Positions 34,142-43,030 of a stretch of DNA of 64,000 nt are shown here, piece by piece. The notes under the pieces are model-generated. The model was not told the origin of the DNA and did not search any database. It saw only the letters and a program-made list of their open reading frames with translations. The stretch's first letter is position 1, and the number at the start of each line of letters is the position of its first letter. The stretch is from MWEI01 sp964600235 (GTDB lineage: Bacteria > Desulfobacterota > Desulfomonilia > UBA1062), in assembly GCA_964600235.1 (NCBI GenBank), contig CAZRIV010000001.1:248001-312000 (forward strand), in the 5' to 3' direction. The translations under genes and the position numbers were made by a program.

Positions 34142-36073
34142 TTACTCCATGGGAATCGAGAAATAGAACACCGATCCTCGACCCGGCTTGGATTTCAGCC
34201 AGATGTCGCCGCCCATGACGGTCAGGGCCTTCTTGACAATGGCTAGCCCGATGCCCGTGCCTTCCACATGGTTGTCCGACACCCGGTAGAAGATGTCAAA
34301 GATGTTGCTGGTGTGCTCATCCGAGATGCCTGAACCGTTGTCCCTGACCGAGAAGACATGCATGTCGCCATCTGTCTTGTATCCGAGGGCTATTTCAAGC
34401 TTCCTTTCGGGATTGCAGTACTTGATGGCATTGGAAATGAGGTTGCTGAATATCTGGATCACCCTTATCCTGTCGGCCTTTATGGTCGGCATGTCGTTTT
34501 CGATGATAATGGATCCATTCTTCTCGTCGAGCCGATCGGCAACCTCCATGATAATGTCGTCAATGACATCCTGCACCGGAAATTCCTCTTTCTTGAGCTT
34601 GAGGTTCTCGACCGCAGAGAGGGTGAGGAGATTCGTGACGAACGACTCCATGTGCTTGCCGCTTTCATGGATCGCCTCGATGTACTGGGCCTCCTTCTCT
34701 GAAATCTTCTTCAGTCCGGTCTTCATAAAACGTTCGCAGAACCCGTTGATGGCTATGATCGGGTTTTTCAGGTCATGGGACACGGTCGAAACAAGGGTCC
34801 TGAGCTCCTCATTGCGCTGCCGGATGAGGTTCAGGGCGTCTTTGAGTTCCTCGGATGTCTTGGATATCTCCTGGAACAGCAGGATGTTCTCCATCACCGT
34901 TCCCATGTGCACGCCTATGGTGATGAGCAGCCTCTCATCCTCCGGCGAGATGACACGCTGGCCGAAGGAACCGATGTTCATGGCACCGATCAGACGTGTC
35001 CTGGACTGCAGCGGTATGGAGGCAAACGACCTGATGCCCTGCTTTCTGAAGGCGGTTGAGCTGATACGCGAATCCAGGGATGCATTCTCTATGATGATAG
35101 GCATACCGCTCTGCGCAACCCTCCCGGCGATACCCTCCCCTATCTTGAGCTCCTTTACCGTCTGAATTACTTCATCTGGTATGCCGTAGGCATATGCGCA
35201 CCTCAATACATTTTTTTTCTCGTCAAGCAGATAGACCAGCCCGGCCTCGATGTTCATGATCTGCAGGACCTGCACGAGGGTGTTCTGAAGCACCTCCTCC
35301 AGATCGAATGAGGAGGACAGGGTCTTGGATATGCTGTTTACGGCCGACAGGTCCTGGTTCTGTCTCAGCAGCCGTTTCTGCAGGATCACCTTTTCCGTAA
35401 CGTCTCGAATCATGGCAATGGATGTGCCTGGCCTGTCTTCGATGAAATGGAAGTTGCCCTCCAGGATCTTCGGGCCGCTCTTGGTATTTACCTCCATCTG
35501 GGAAAAAAAACGCTTGGCGAATTTTTTCCTCAGGTTCGCCAGGGCGTTCTTGGCCTTGTCATCTACAAAATCGAAGATCGCCCTGCCGATAACTTCATCT
35601 GCGCTCAGCTCCATGATGTTTATGAATGCCGGATTGGTAAAGGTGATGAACCCGTGATTCATGATGATGATGGCATCCGGCGCGTCTTCGATGATCTTGC
35701 TGTATCTCCCCTCCCGGGCCAGACCCCCGCTCACGAAATCACCCAGGAGCACAAAGAGCGAGTTCAGCCTGTAACCGGTTATGTTTATGAAGCCGGACAC
35801 ACGCACCCGAGGAGAGCTCAGTGTCTCGACGATGAGGGTGAACGGCTTGCTGGAATCGATAAGCCGTTTGAGCAAGCTCTCGAGCCTGTCATCCACGAGA
35901 AACTTGTGTATGAGCTCGTAGAGGGACTTGCCGACAAAGGGCAGCTCGGAGGACTCGATATTCGATTCCAGCAGCTTGTTTATGTAGATTACCGTCCCGC
36001 TCGAATCAAAGGCGCATGCGGCGAACGGCGCCGCCTCAAAGACCGCCTTGACCTGGTCATAATGTTTATTCAT
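34142..36073 (-). CDS. PAS-PAS-GAF sensor histidine kinase
   Basis: About 643 aa, without membrane segments. A first PAS-like region starts at AAPFAACAFDSSGTVIYINKLLESN; a second PAS at IIEDAPDAIIIMNHGFITFTNPAFINIMELSADEVIG with PAC ending IAMIRDVTEKVILQKRL. A GAF domain follows (SAVNSISKTLSSSFDLEEVLQNTL ... LKIGEGIAGRVAQSGMPIIIEN). The kinase has H in STVSHDLKNPIIAING, N-box FSNLISNAIKYCN, G1 DNGSGIS and G2 GTGIGLAIVKK. I choose ATG 36073, which overlaps the end of the upstream hydrolase gene by 8 bp; an upstream TTG would add six residues. No response regulator is adjacent, so its partner is elsewhere. Confidence 0.9.
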   Translation of the reverse strand: MNKHYDQVKAVFEAAPFAACAFDSSGTVIYINKLLESNIESSELPFVGKSLYELIHKFLVDDRLESLLKRLIDSSKPFTLIVETLSSPRVRVSGFINITGYRLNSLFVLLGDFVSGGLAREGRYSKIIEDAPDAIIIMNHGFITFTNPAFINIMELSADEVIGRAIFDFVDDKAKNALANLRKKFAKRFFSQMEVNTKSGPKILEGNFHFIEDRPGTSIAMIRDVTEKVILQKRLLRQNQDLSAVNSISKTLSSSFDLEEVLQNTLVQVLQIMNIEAGLVYLLDEKKNVLRCAYAYGIPDEVIQTVKELKIGEGIAGRVAQSGMPIIIENASLDSRISSTAFRKQGIRSFASIPLQSRTRLIGAMNIGSFGQRVISPEDERLLITIGVHMGTVMENILLFQEISKTSEELKDALNLIRQRNEELRTLVSTVSHDLKNPIIAINGFCERFMKTGLKKISEKEAQYIEAIHESGKHMESFVTNLLTLSAVENLKLKKEEFPVQDVIDDIIMEVADRLDEKNGSIIIENDMPTIKADRIRVIQIFSNLISNAIKYCNPERKLEIALGYKTDGDMHVFSVRDNGSGISDEHTSNIFDIFYRVSDNHVEGTGIGLAIVKKALTVMGGDIWLKSKPGRGSVFYFSIPME

Positions 36074-36698
36074 TCTTATCTTCGATATCAAAATACTCGC
36101 CGGGGTTCAGGATGCGGACTTCACAGGTACACAGCGCGGCGAATGCATCGGCATCCTTCCTCGTTCCCACGATATCTCCGTAATGGATGGGAATCGCATA
36201 GGCGGCCTGAATATCCTTGACGGCCAGACCCGCATCATGGGCATCCATGGTATAGGTGCCGCCGACGGGAATGAAGGCCGCATCCACCGACAGCCCCTTC
36301 ATCTCCGGGATCCTGTCGGTATCTCCCGTATGGTAGATCCTCCTGCCCATGATGGTGACCACATATCCCACCCAGCCGTTGGCCCTGGGATGGAATGCCT
36401 TGTTTGCGTTGTATGCCGGCACGGCCTGGACGGTCACCTCTTTGATCCTCAGCAGCTTGCCGGGTGCAATGGTATCAGTAACCAGACCTGTCGCCATGGG
36501 GGCGACTATGGTTGTCGAATCGTCCGAGACGGCCCTGATGTCGTCCTCGGAATAATGGTCGTAATGGTCATGCGTGAGCAGAACGATGTCCGCACGCTGG
36601 GCTGATTTTCCCAGCTTCCAGGGATCTATGTACAGAGTAGTGGATGGGCTTTGTATCTTGACGCTGGCATGACCGAGCCACGTGAGTCTGATGGCCAT
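36066..36698 (-). CDS. UlaG-like metallo-beta-lactamase-fold hydrolase
   Basis: 210 aa. The zinc-binding motif HDHYDHYS (HxHxDH) is at about residues 43-50, the N-terminal WLGHASVKIQ is typical of the UlaG/RNase-like MBL group, and the distal ligands appear in YHTGDTD and IPIHYGDIVGT. Members include L-ascorbate-6-phosphate lactonase and many uncharacterised hydrolases; the substrate here is not known. It precedes the sensor kinase with an 8-bp overlap, suggesting co-expression, although no functional connection is evident. Confidence 0.85.
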   Translation of the reverse strand: MAIRLTWLGHASVKIQSPSTTLYIDPWKLGKSAQRADIVLLTHDHYDHYSEDDIRAVSDDSTTIVAPMATGLVTDTIAPGKLLRIKEVTVQAVPAYNANKAFHPRANGWVGYVVTIMGRRIYHTGDTDRIPEMKGLSVDAAFIPVGGTYTMDAHDAGLAVKDIQAAYAIPIHYGDIVGTRKDADAFAALCTCEVRILNPGEYFDIEDKNE

Positions 36699-36832
36699 AG
36701 GAATCCTCCCTGTGAACCTGAAAATACATCAAAGAAACTAACCGTCCTGTTTCTATAATACAAAAGGCCTGCAAACGTTTCAATGCATAATTACCATTTG
36801 TTTTTACCGGGAAAATATCACCCGGCAGGGGA

Positions 36833-37228
36833 CTAAAATGCACCCAGCTGGCAGGGGGATATCTTAATCCCCATGGAATCCGCAGCATTCCCCACCTCGG
36901 CCCGCGTAATTCCGTTCGAATCGGCAATCTCCCAGAGCCTGGCGCACGAGATCTTACCATCCGTAATGTGCGATTTGATACTATCCATCACTTCAGGTTC
37001 CACCTCGACCTTTCGGCCGGTAATCTTATATGCTGATTTTCCTTTCCTGCCATAGCCGAAAAGGCCGAGCTGGCACTGATACAATTTGGTTTTAACGTCT
37101 GTGGCTGTCTTACCGATCTGGAGAGGATCGCATTTGAGGTATGCAGCAATGTAGTGAGCCACGGCACAGGGGAGTTTCCCTTTTTCCGGATACACCGCTA
37201 TCATTTCCTTTATCTTTTCCGATGACAT
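36833..37228 (-). CDS. Orphan conserved-looking protein with repeated CQLG motif
   Basis: 131 aa, soluble, not recognised. The sequence has two similar pieces ending in CQLG: LYQCQLGLFGYGRKGK and IKISPCQLGAF. Between them, SHITDGKISCARLWEIADSNGITRAEVGNAADSMGI looks like a small helix-turn-helix or helical bundle. Six cysteines are spread over the protein. A GGAGG-like site precedes the ATG (AGGAATCATATG). It sits alone between the hydrolase and acetate-CoA ligase genes on the same strand, so it may share a transcript with the latter. A DNA-binding or metal-sensing role is conceivable but unsupported. Confidence 0.65.
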   Translation of the reverse strand: MSSEKIKEMIAVYPEKGKLPCAVAHYIAAYLKCDPLQIGKTATDVKTKLYQCQLGLFGYGRKGKSAYKITGRKVEVEPEVMDSIKSHITDGKISCARLWEIADSNGITRAEVGNAADSMGIKISPCQLGAF

Positions 37229-37311
37229 ATGATTCCTCCTTGTAAAAGATCAGGGCCCGGACAGTGTCTCTGTTCACAATGATCTTTTTCCATACCCCTT
37301 ATGCAATACAC

Positions 37312-39438
37312 TTACAGTACCATTAACGCATCCGCAACAAAAGGCTTGCCATCCACGATGATAATAGGATTCAGATCCACCTCCCTGATCTGGGGGAACT
37401 GGATTGCCAGTTGAGAGAGTGCCACGAGGATGTGTGCCGTGAGATCTTTATCAAGAGGCTTCATGCCGCGATATGCGCCAAATACCTTACTGGATCTGAG
37501 GCCGTCGATCATATCATGTGCTTCGTGGATCGTAATGGGAGCGAATCGGATTGCCGTGTCACCAAGGGCTTCGGTGAGTATTCCGCCAAGGCCGAACAAT
37601 ATGCCCGGAGGGAATCCCGGATGTCTGGACACACCGGCGATCAGTTCACGGTCGCCCTTGAGCATTTCAGCCACAAGGAGCTTTGATTGAGCATCCTTCG
37701 CCCTGATGGACTCATAGGCATCCGACAGTTCATGTTCGTCTTTCACGTTGAGATGAACCAGTCCAAGCTCGGTCTTATGGAGGATCCTGCTCGAACACAC
37801 CTTGAGTGCAACCGGGTACCCTATTTCGTCCGAGCGTGCCTTCACCTCCTGCAGGGTCATTGCCAGGGCCTCGCGCGCCACAGGTACTCCGTATGACTTG
37901 AGGATTTCCTTTGCCTGAAATTCGTCCAGCCCTGCCTGTCCTGCCGACTGGATCAATTTTTCCGCCATATCAGGGGCCTTGCCCGTCGGGGCCGGTCCTT
38001 CGTGAGATCTGAAACCAAAGCGCTGGTATTGATAAAGGGCCCCCATGGACCTGGCGGCCTTCTCGGGAGAGTCGTACGTGGGGATTCCCCGTTTGTGAAG
38101 GTTGTTGATGCAGTTGTCCTCATTCCCGAAAAAAGAGGAGATGAGCAGGGGCTTGCCATAACGCTCAGACATGGTCGCCAGGGGATCCAGGTCGATCTTC
38201 ATGGCCTCCATGAGGTCCCCTTTAGCCACGTCCACAAAGGTACGGATCGCCGGATACAGAAGCTCAAAGAACCCTGTGTCCATGAGCCCATGGATAATTA
38301 TGCCGTCCACCTCGTCCGTCTCGAAGAGCAACCGGGGGATATCGACGGACAGCGCCTTCATGTCCACATGAAAGGTGAGATCAACCGGGTTTTTCGCGCT
38401 TGCGTGAGCGGGAAGAAACCGCGCGATCATTTCCTGCAGTCCTTTGGAGAACTCAGGCACTTCCAGCCCGAGGCGGTTGCAGGTATTGGCGATTCCTGTT
38501 CCAGGGCCTCCCGAGTTCGTCAGCACGGCAATACGTTTGCCCTTGAGCCTGGGCTGGGTTGCAAGCGCCCATCCCACCTTGTAGACGTCCTCGATGCTCT
38601 CTACGCTTATTATGCCGGCCTGCTCGAACAGGGCTTCATAGAGTGCCGCGGGACCGGCCAATGCCCCGGTATGGCTCGATCCGGAGCGGGCACCCGCCTC
38701 GGTGCCACCGACGTATTGCGCCAGAACCGGCTTTTTTCTCGTCACCTCCCGGGCTACTGCAAGAAACCTGGGGACATCTTTTATGCCTTCAATATACAGA
38801 CCGATTGCCTTGGTCGCCTCGTCATCGCCCAGGTACTCCAGGCAGTCGATGATGGTTATGTCCGCTTCATTGCCCACGCTGATGGCCTTGCTCAATACTA
38901 TGCCGTTTTTTTGCAGGTAGGAGACCACCTGGGCGATATAGGTGCCGCTCTGGGATGCAAGCCCCAGCTTCCCGTTGTAATCCTGAATAGGACCCACGGT
39001 TATATTCAAAGGCAGGTGGGTATTTACTATACCGAGGCAGTTGGGACCGAGGAAGCGTATGCCGTACTGCTCAGCCTTTTCCAGCAGTACCTTTTCCAGC
39101 AAACGGCCGTCATCTCCCGTCTCCCTGAAACCGGCGGAAACGATCATCAGGTGCTTTGTCCCTATTTTTCCAAATTCTTCAACCATTTCAGGGACAAGCC
39201 GGGTTGGAACCACGAGCACGCCCACATCGGGTGTATGGGGAAGATCGGCAATCCTTTCATATGCCCTTTTGCCGAGCACGACCTTCTCTTTCGGGTGTAC
39301 CGGCAGCAATTCACCGGGAAAACCGTTGGTTATGAGATTCAGAAACTGAATGGTGCCCATGGTGGTGAAGGTATTACTTGCCCCCACTATGGCTATGGAA
39401 GAGGGATTCATGAGTTTCGCAATAGGATTGTCCGGCAT
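37312..39438 (-). CDS. Acetate-CoA ligase (ADP-forming), fused alpha-beta form
   Basis: 708 aa. ADP-forming acyl-CoA synthetase converts acyl-CoA, ADP and phosphate to the acid, ATP and CoA, giving substrate-level ATP in anaerobes, or acts on other acyl-CoAs. Domains in order: CoA-binding Rossmann domain (SSIAIVGASNTFTTMGTIQFLN), succinyl-CoA-ligase-like domains with the phospho-His loop SGSSHTGALAG, then a C-terminal ATP-grasp_5 domain (GLDEFQAKEILKSYGVPVAREALA ... VALKVCSSRILHKTELG) and ending DLNPIIIVDGKPFVADALMVL. Alpha and beta parts are in one chain, the order typical of archaeal and deltaproteobacterial enzymes. It is divergent from the VTT gene. Substrate chain is unknown. Confidence 0.9.
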   Translation of the reverse strand: MPDNPIAKLMNPSSIAIVGASNTFTTMGTIQFLNLITNGFPGELLPVHPKEKVVLGKRAYERIADLPHTPDVGVLVVPTRLVPEMVEEFGKIGTKHLMIVSAGFRETGDDGRLLEKVLLEKAEQYGIRFLGPNCLGIVNTHLPLNITVGPIQDYNGKLGLASQSGTYIAQVVSYLQKNGIVLSKAISVGNEADITIIDCLEYLGDDEATKAIGLYIEGIKDVPRFLAVAREVTRKKPVLAQYVGGTEAGARSGSSHTGALAGPAALYEALFEQAGIISVESIEDVYKVGWALATQPRLKGKRIAVLTNSGGPGTGIANTCNRLGLEVPEFSKGLQEMIARFLPAHASAKNPVDLTFHVDMKALSVDIPRLLFETDEVDGIIIHGLMDTGFFELLYPAIRTFVDVAKGDLMEAMKIDLDPLATMSERYGKPLLISSFFGNEDNCINNLHKRGIPTYDSPEKAARSMGALYQYQRFGFRSHEGPAPTGKAPDMAEKLIQSAGQAGLDEFQAKEILKSYGVPVAREALAMTLQEVKARSDEIGYPVALKVCSSRILHKTELGLVHLNVKDEHELSDAYESIRAKDAQSKLLVAEMLKGDRELIAGVSRHPGFPPGILFGLGGILTEALGDTAIRFAPITIHEAHDMIDGLRSSKVFGAYRGMKPLDKDLTAHILVALSQLAIQFPQIREVDLNPIIIVDGKPFVADALMVL

Positions 39439-39665
39439 TTATCCTCCTGATTTCATTTTTCCAACAAGTTCCAGGCGCATATGAGCGATTCTCGGCAATG
39501 CCGATTAAGTGAATACCATAAATTTGCATGTAAAATCCACCTAACATCTCCTGCATGTGCATGATCAATCACCGGGAATATTTTCATAAGACCCCTTTTG
39601 TAAAGGCGAATCCGGCCGATGAGAACAGTGTTGGAATAGTCCAAATCAAGGATGAGGGACAGGAT

Positions 39666-40385
39666 ATGGGATATGCAATGAGCAGGATGTTCAATTCACC
39701 TCAGATACGCAGTTTCTTGATAATATATCTGTTTTCGATAGTCGGTTTCATTTCCATCATGGGTATATTCAGTTATTTTGACCCCTATCCCTTGAAAGAT
39801 TGGATCCATTTGAGGATAGTGCTCCAGAAGGTCGGCATCTCCGGGGTGCTGCTGTTTATCTTCTGTGTGGCCACAATGCCCCTGGCCGCCCCCTTGAGCC
39901 TTCTCGTCATGGCCGGTTCATCGGTATACGGCGCACCTTTAGGCATGGTACTTTCCTATATCGGATGCCTGATCAACGCCAATCTCGTATTCTTCCTGGT
40001 AAAGTCCATCGGCGTTGAACATGCATGGGGCCAGGGGAAGAAAACCCGCAAGGTAAAGAGCGCCATCCAGGCCAACGGGTTCCCCTTACTACTGATCCTT
40101 CAAGTCATATCCGTACTGCCCTTTACGGCAATAAATATAGCTGCAGCGGCTTCAGGCGTGGGCTGGCGGGATTTCATGAAGGCTACTGTCCTGGGTATAG
40201 TCCCCAGCATAGCCCTCTTTTCACTGCTTGGGCATATGGTCCTTACCCAGTTTTTCACCCCGCGTTTTTATCTCTCGCTCTTGTGTGCGGCCGTGTTTGT
40301 CATCGGGTTCATAGCCCTCATGAAAAAGCACGCCCAGTTCAGAAGCAAAGACATCGCGCAGGCAGTCGAGGAAAAAACTGCCTGA
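39666..40385 (+). CDS. VTT-domain (TVP38/TMEM64, DedA-like) membrane protein
   Basis: 239 aa from ATG 39666 (MGYAMSRMFNS), where the membrane protein really begins; the frame is open 37 codons further upstream but that part is not membrane-like. Five to six helices; the VTT/SNARE-associated core includes APLSLLVMAGSSVYGAPLGMVLSYIGCLINANLVFFLVKSIG and PLLLILQVISVLPFTAINIAAAASGVGWRDFMKATVLGIVPS, with the re-entrant loop and Arg/Pro pattern of the family. TVP38 and DedA proteins act in lipid scrambling or membrane homeostasis. Its last 165 bp overlap the convergent ligase gene on the other strand. Confidence 0.75.
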   Translation: MGYAMSRMFNSPQIRSFLIIYLFSIVGFISIMGIFSYFDPYPLKDWIHLRIVLQKVGISGVLLFIFCVATMPLAAPLSLLVMAGSSVYGAPLGMVLSYIGCLINANLVFFLVKSIGVEHAWGQGKKTRKVKSAIQANGFPLLLILQVISVLPFTAINIAAAASGVGWRDFMKATVLGIVPSIALFSLLGHMVLTQFFTPRFYLSLLCAAVFVIGFIALMKKHAQFRSKDIAQAVEEKTA

Positions 40386-40982
40386 GAAATCGGGGTAATA
40401 GTCGAGAAGACCTTTTTGTAGGTTTTTCTGTGCCGCACCGAATACCTGTGAACAGAGGTCCCGATCCACTCGCAAGGGTATCACCCCCTGCATCAGGATA
40501 AAACCACCCTTCCTCGCCAGTGCCAGACCCATTATCTTCCCGGCATCTATTACAAGCTCCGAAGGCGCTGGCCGGTCAAAGCATATGGGGGAAAAAACAT
40601 GATCGCCGGAATTCAGATCGGCCCTTATCCCGCAGCATTGAAACGCCTGATTGAATGCCACGGCAATAGTGCGTGAACAGTCTGAAATATTCCTGGGAAA
40701 GACCCCGTCCGCCTCTGAACTTATGCTGAAGGTGATATCGTCATAGTGAAGAACCGCACCTCCACCCGTTGGCCTGCGTATGAGAGGCAGTTCGGCATCA
40801 CGATCATAAAAATCAAACTTCTTCTGGTGATATCCGATGGTTACTGCCGGTCTTTCCCAGTTGTACATGCGGAAAGCCCCTTTGATTGTTCCGGTTTTAA
40901 CCGCCTCGAAGAGCTCGAGGTCTTTTGTCATGTTCTGTTGTGCCGGGCATTTCCCTTCATGCAGGAGCTGCCAGGTGATCAT
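40221..40982 (-). CDS. Lipoate/biotin-protein ligase family protein (LplA/LipM-like)
   Basis: 253 aa. The catalytic signature RRPTGGGAVLHYDDITFSIS is at about residues 68-87, and DAGKIMGLALARKGGFILMQGVIPLRVD matches the GKKIxGxAQ block with its catalytic Lys. The family transfers lipoate, octanoate or biotin to a lysine of carrier proteins. It overlaps accB by ATGA (40979-40982), so a role on the BCCP (biotin) or on nearby lipoyl proteins is possible; no canonical BirA is in view. The last 55 codons overlap the VTT gene antisense and look unstructured (DDKHGRTQEREIKTRGEKL), so the reading frame probably ran on after loss of an earlier stop. Confidence 0.78.
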   Translation of the reverse strand: MITWQLLHEGKCPAQQNMTKDLELFEAVKTGTIKGAFRMYNWERPAVTIGYHQKKFDFYDRDAELPLIRRPTGGGAVLHYDDITFSISSEADGVFPRNISDCSRTIAVAFNQAFQCCGIRADLNSGDHVFSPICFDRPAPSELVIDAGKIMGLALARKGGFILMQGVIPLRVDRDLCSQVFGAAQKNLQKGLLDYYPDFSGSFFLDCLRDVFASELGVLFHEGYEPDDKHGRTQEREIKTRGEKLGKDHMPKQ

Positions 40983-41392
40983 AGCTCCTCGAGGATGAAG
41001 AGCTGGTCACCGTATCCCACCCGCTCGCCGTCACGTTTGAGTATCGCGGCAACGATCCCGTCCACATGTGATTCTATCTCATTCATGAGTTTCATGGCCT
41101 CGATGACGCACAGCACCTGGTTCTTGGCCACTCTATCCCCCACCTGGACATACGGGGCTGTCTCCGGTGACGGCGAGCGGTAGAATGAACCCACCAGGGG
41201 TGACGTTACCGTGACCGTATGTTTTTCCTTCATGCTTATGCTGGTTCGGTCATTATCCTGATGTTTCAAAGGGGGTGTTTCATACGGGGAGGATCTCCTG
41301 ATAATATGGATACGCTCAGGAGTCCATTCCAACTCGACTACGTCGGTATCCTTAATAAGTTCAATGAGATCCTTGACGTTCTTTATGTTCAT
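40979..41392 (-). CDS. accB: Biotin carboxyl carrier protein of acetyl-CoA carboxylase
   Basis: 137 aa. N-terminal helix (IKDLIELIKDTDVVELEWT), a short linker, and the C-terminal biotinyl domain SPLVGSFYRSPSPETAPYVQVGDRV ... LCVIEAMKLMNEIESHVDG; the biotinylated lysine is the K in EAMKLMNE. It delivers biotin to the carboxylase in the first step of fatty-acid synthesis. Its ATG directly follows the efp stop (TGA-ATG), so translation is coupled. The usual partner accC is missing; a lipoate/biotin-ligase gene takes its place. It is shorter than E. coli AccB. Confidence 0.93.
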   Translation of the reverse strand: MNIKNVKDLIELIKDTDVVELEWTPERIHIIRRSSPYETPPLKHQDNDRTSISMKEKHTVTVTSPLVGSFYRSPSPETAPYVQVGDRVAKNQVLCVIEAMKLMNEIESHVDGIVAAILKRDGERVGYGDQLFILEEL

Positions 41393-41956
41393 TCAGCTTA
41401 CTCTCTCGATGTAGCTGCCCGTCCTGGTATCTACCTTCACCACTTCTCCCGTGCTGACGAACAGGGGCACCTGGATCGTCACGCCGGTTTCGAGTTTTGC
41501 CGGCTTCGACCCCCCTGATGCAGTATTGCCCTTCAACCCCGGATCCGTTTCCACAATCTGCAGGTTCATGAACATGGGGAGCTCGACGCCGATGGCCTTG
41601 CCATTATGCAGGAGAACCTCGACCTCGATGTTTTCCTTGAGATACCCCAAGGCATCTTCGATCTGATCCCTGGTAAGGGTCATCTGATCGTACGTCTGGG
41701 TGTCCATGAAACAGTAGCCCGATTCATCCTCATAGAGGAAGGACATCTTCTTCTCCTCCAGGTCAGGGACATCCACCTTTTCACCGGAGCGGAAGGTCTT
41801 GTCCAGGACATTTCCCGTGATCAGGCTCTTCATCTTGGTCCTGACAAAAGCCCCGCCCTTGCCCGGTTTCACGTGCTGGAAGTCCACGATGGTAAAAGGC
41901 TCACCATCGATCTCGATCTTCAGGTTCTTTCTAAACTGTGCCGTCGAATACTGCAT
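41393..41956 (-). CDS. efp: Translation elongation factor EF-P
   Basis: 187 aa with the three beta-barrel domains of EF-P. The domain I loop HVKPGKGGAFVR carries the lysine (PGKGG) that is modified in some bacteria. EF-P relieves ribosome stalling at polyproline. The KOW-like N-terminus is MQYSTAQFRKNLKIEIDGEPFTIVDFQ and the final domain is TGVTIQVPLFVSTGEVVKVDTRTGSYIERV. efp-accB adjacency is widespread in bacteria. No EpmA-type lysyl-transferase is nearby. Confidence 0.97.
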   Translation of the reverse strand: MQYSTAQFRKNLKIEIDGEPFTIVDFQHVKPGKGGAFVRTKMKSLITGNVLDKTFRSGEKVDVPDLEEKKMSFLYEDESGYCFMDTQTYDQMTLTRDQIEDALGYLKENIEVEVLLHNGKAIGVELPMFMNLQIVETDPGLKGNTASGGSKPAKLETGVTIQVPLFVSTGEVVKVDTRTGSYIERVS

Positions 41957-41968
41957 GGATACTCACCT

Positions 41969-43030
41969 CTAGCTGATATTTCGTATGCTCTCCTTATCAA
42001 GATTTGTGAGAATCTTGCAAGAATTATCTGTTATGAGCGCCATGTCTTCAAGCCTGATGCCGAACCGGCCCGGCATATAGACACCCGGCTCTATGGTTAT
42101 CACCATTCCTTCTTGAAGAAAATCGTCCGACATCGCCGATACGGAAGGTGATTCATGCACCTCCATGCCCACCCCGTGGCCGAGCCCGTGGCCGAAGAAT
42201 GCACCGAGTCCATGCGATGAAAGACTGTCCCTGGCCATCCTGTCCACGTCAAGGGCCCTGATGCCCGGTGCCAGGGCCTTTATGGCGAGTTCCTGGGCCT
42301 CCTTGACCTTCCGGTATATTTCCTGAAAGTCGCCAGGCACGTCTCCGGTGGTGACGGTTAAGGTCTCGTCCGAGCAATATCCCTTATAGATGCACCCGAA
42401 ATCGATTATTACCACCTCATTTTTGCCTATGACCCTGCTTGAAGCCGATCCGTGGGGCATTGCCGATCGCTCGCCGGAGGCGATGAGGAGATCGAACGAT
42501 GTGGCGCTCGCCCCGTGGGTTCTCATCTCCCACTCGAGTTCCAGGGCCACCTCGATTTCCTTCCGGCCTATGAGTCCCCGGGAAAGAACCCTCATCAGTG
42601 CCTCTTCAGATATGGTTGCCGCCTCCTGTATGCATTGTATCTCGGCTTGATCCTTAACGGCCCGAAGAGTCCTGAGCTGTGAGCCCAAAGGGGTCATCTC
42701 GATGCCTTTGTAAAGGGACTTCATCTTGATGAAGCTGTCTACATCCAGTATGTTGGACTCTATGCCAAGGGTCTTTACTCCCTCTTCCTGTAGGACGGCA
42801 TATATGCCCTCCCACCGCCTGGATATCTCATGGACGGATGCCAGCGTCTCCTGACTTGCCTGGAGGGTGTTGCGGGAGTCCACGAAAAGGAATTCCTTTT
42901 CTTCGGTATAGAGGTACACGGCGTCCGACCCTGTATAACCGCTTAGATACGTGATGCTGGGCCTTGATAACAGCAGGATGGCATCCAGGCCCTTCAGGTA
43001 CTGCCGCGCCCTACTGAGCCTTCTTTCCAT
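41969..43030 (-). CDS. M24 family Xaa-Pro aminopeptidase
   Basis: 353 aa from ATG 43030 (MERRLSRARQYLKG). The creatinase-like N-terminal domain (AILLLSRPSITYLSGYTG) is followed by the pita-bread catalytic domain with dinuclear-metal ligands: D in IIDFGCIYKGYCSDETLTV (two), H in FFGHGLGHGVGMEVHES, E in VITIEPGVY and E in GIRLEDM. It releases amino acids N-terminal to proline. M24 peptidase next to efp is a common bacterial arrangement. The start overlaps the end of aroQ by 20 bp. Confidence 0.9.
   Translation of the reverse strand: MERRLSRARQYLKGLDAILLLSRPSITYLSGYTGSDAVYLYTEEKEFLFVDSRNTLQASQETLASVHEISRRWEGIYAVLQEEGVKTLGIESNILDVDSFIKMKSLYKGIEMTPLGSQLRTLRAVKDQAEIQCIQEAATISEEALMRVLSRGLIGRKEIEVALELEWEMRTHGASATSFDLLIASGERSAMPHGSASSRVIGKNEVVIIDFGCIYKGYCSDETLTVTTGDVPGDFQEIYRKVKEAQELAIKALAPGIRALDVDRMARDSLSSHGLGAFFGHGLGHGVGMEVHESPSVSAMSDDFLQEGMVITIEPGVYMPGRFGIRLEDMALITDNSCKILTNLDKESIRNIS

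Noticed and set aside
36780..36832. Possible terminator after the orphan 131-aa gene
   Set aside because: Only a 4-5-bp stem (CCGGG/CCCGG) and no T-tract.
38002..39450. Long plus-strand open frame (over 480 codons) opposite the acetate-CoA ligase gene
   Set aside because: It is antisense to a clear enzyme gene, with no recognisable domain; the opposite-strand openness follows from GC-rich codon use.
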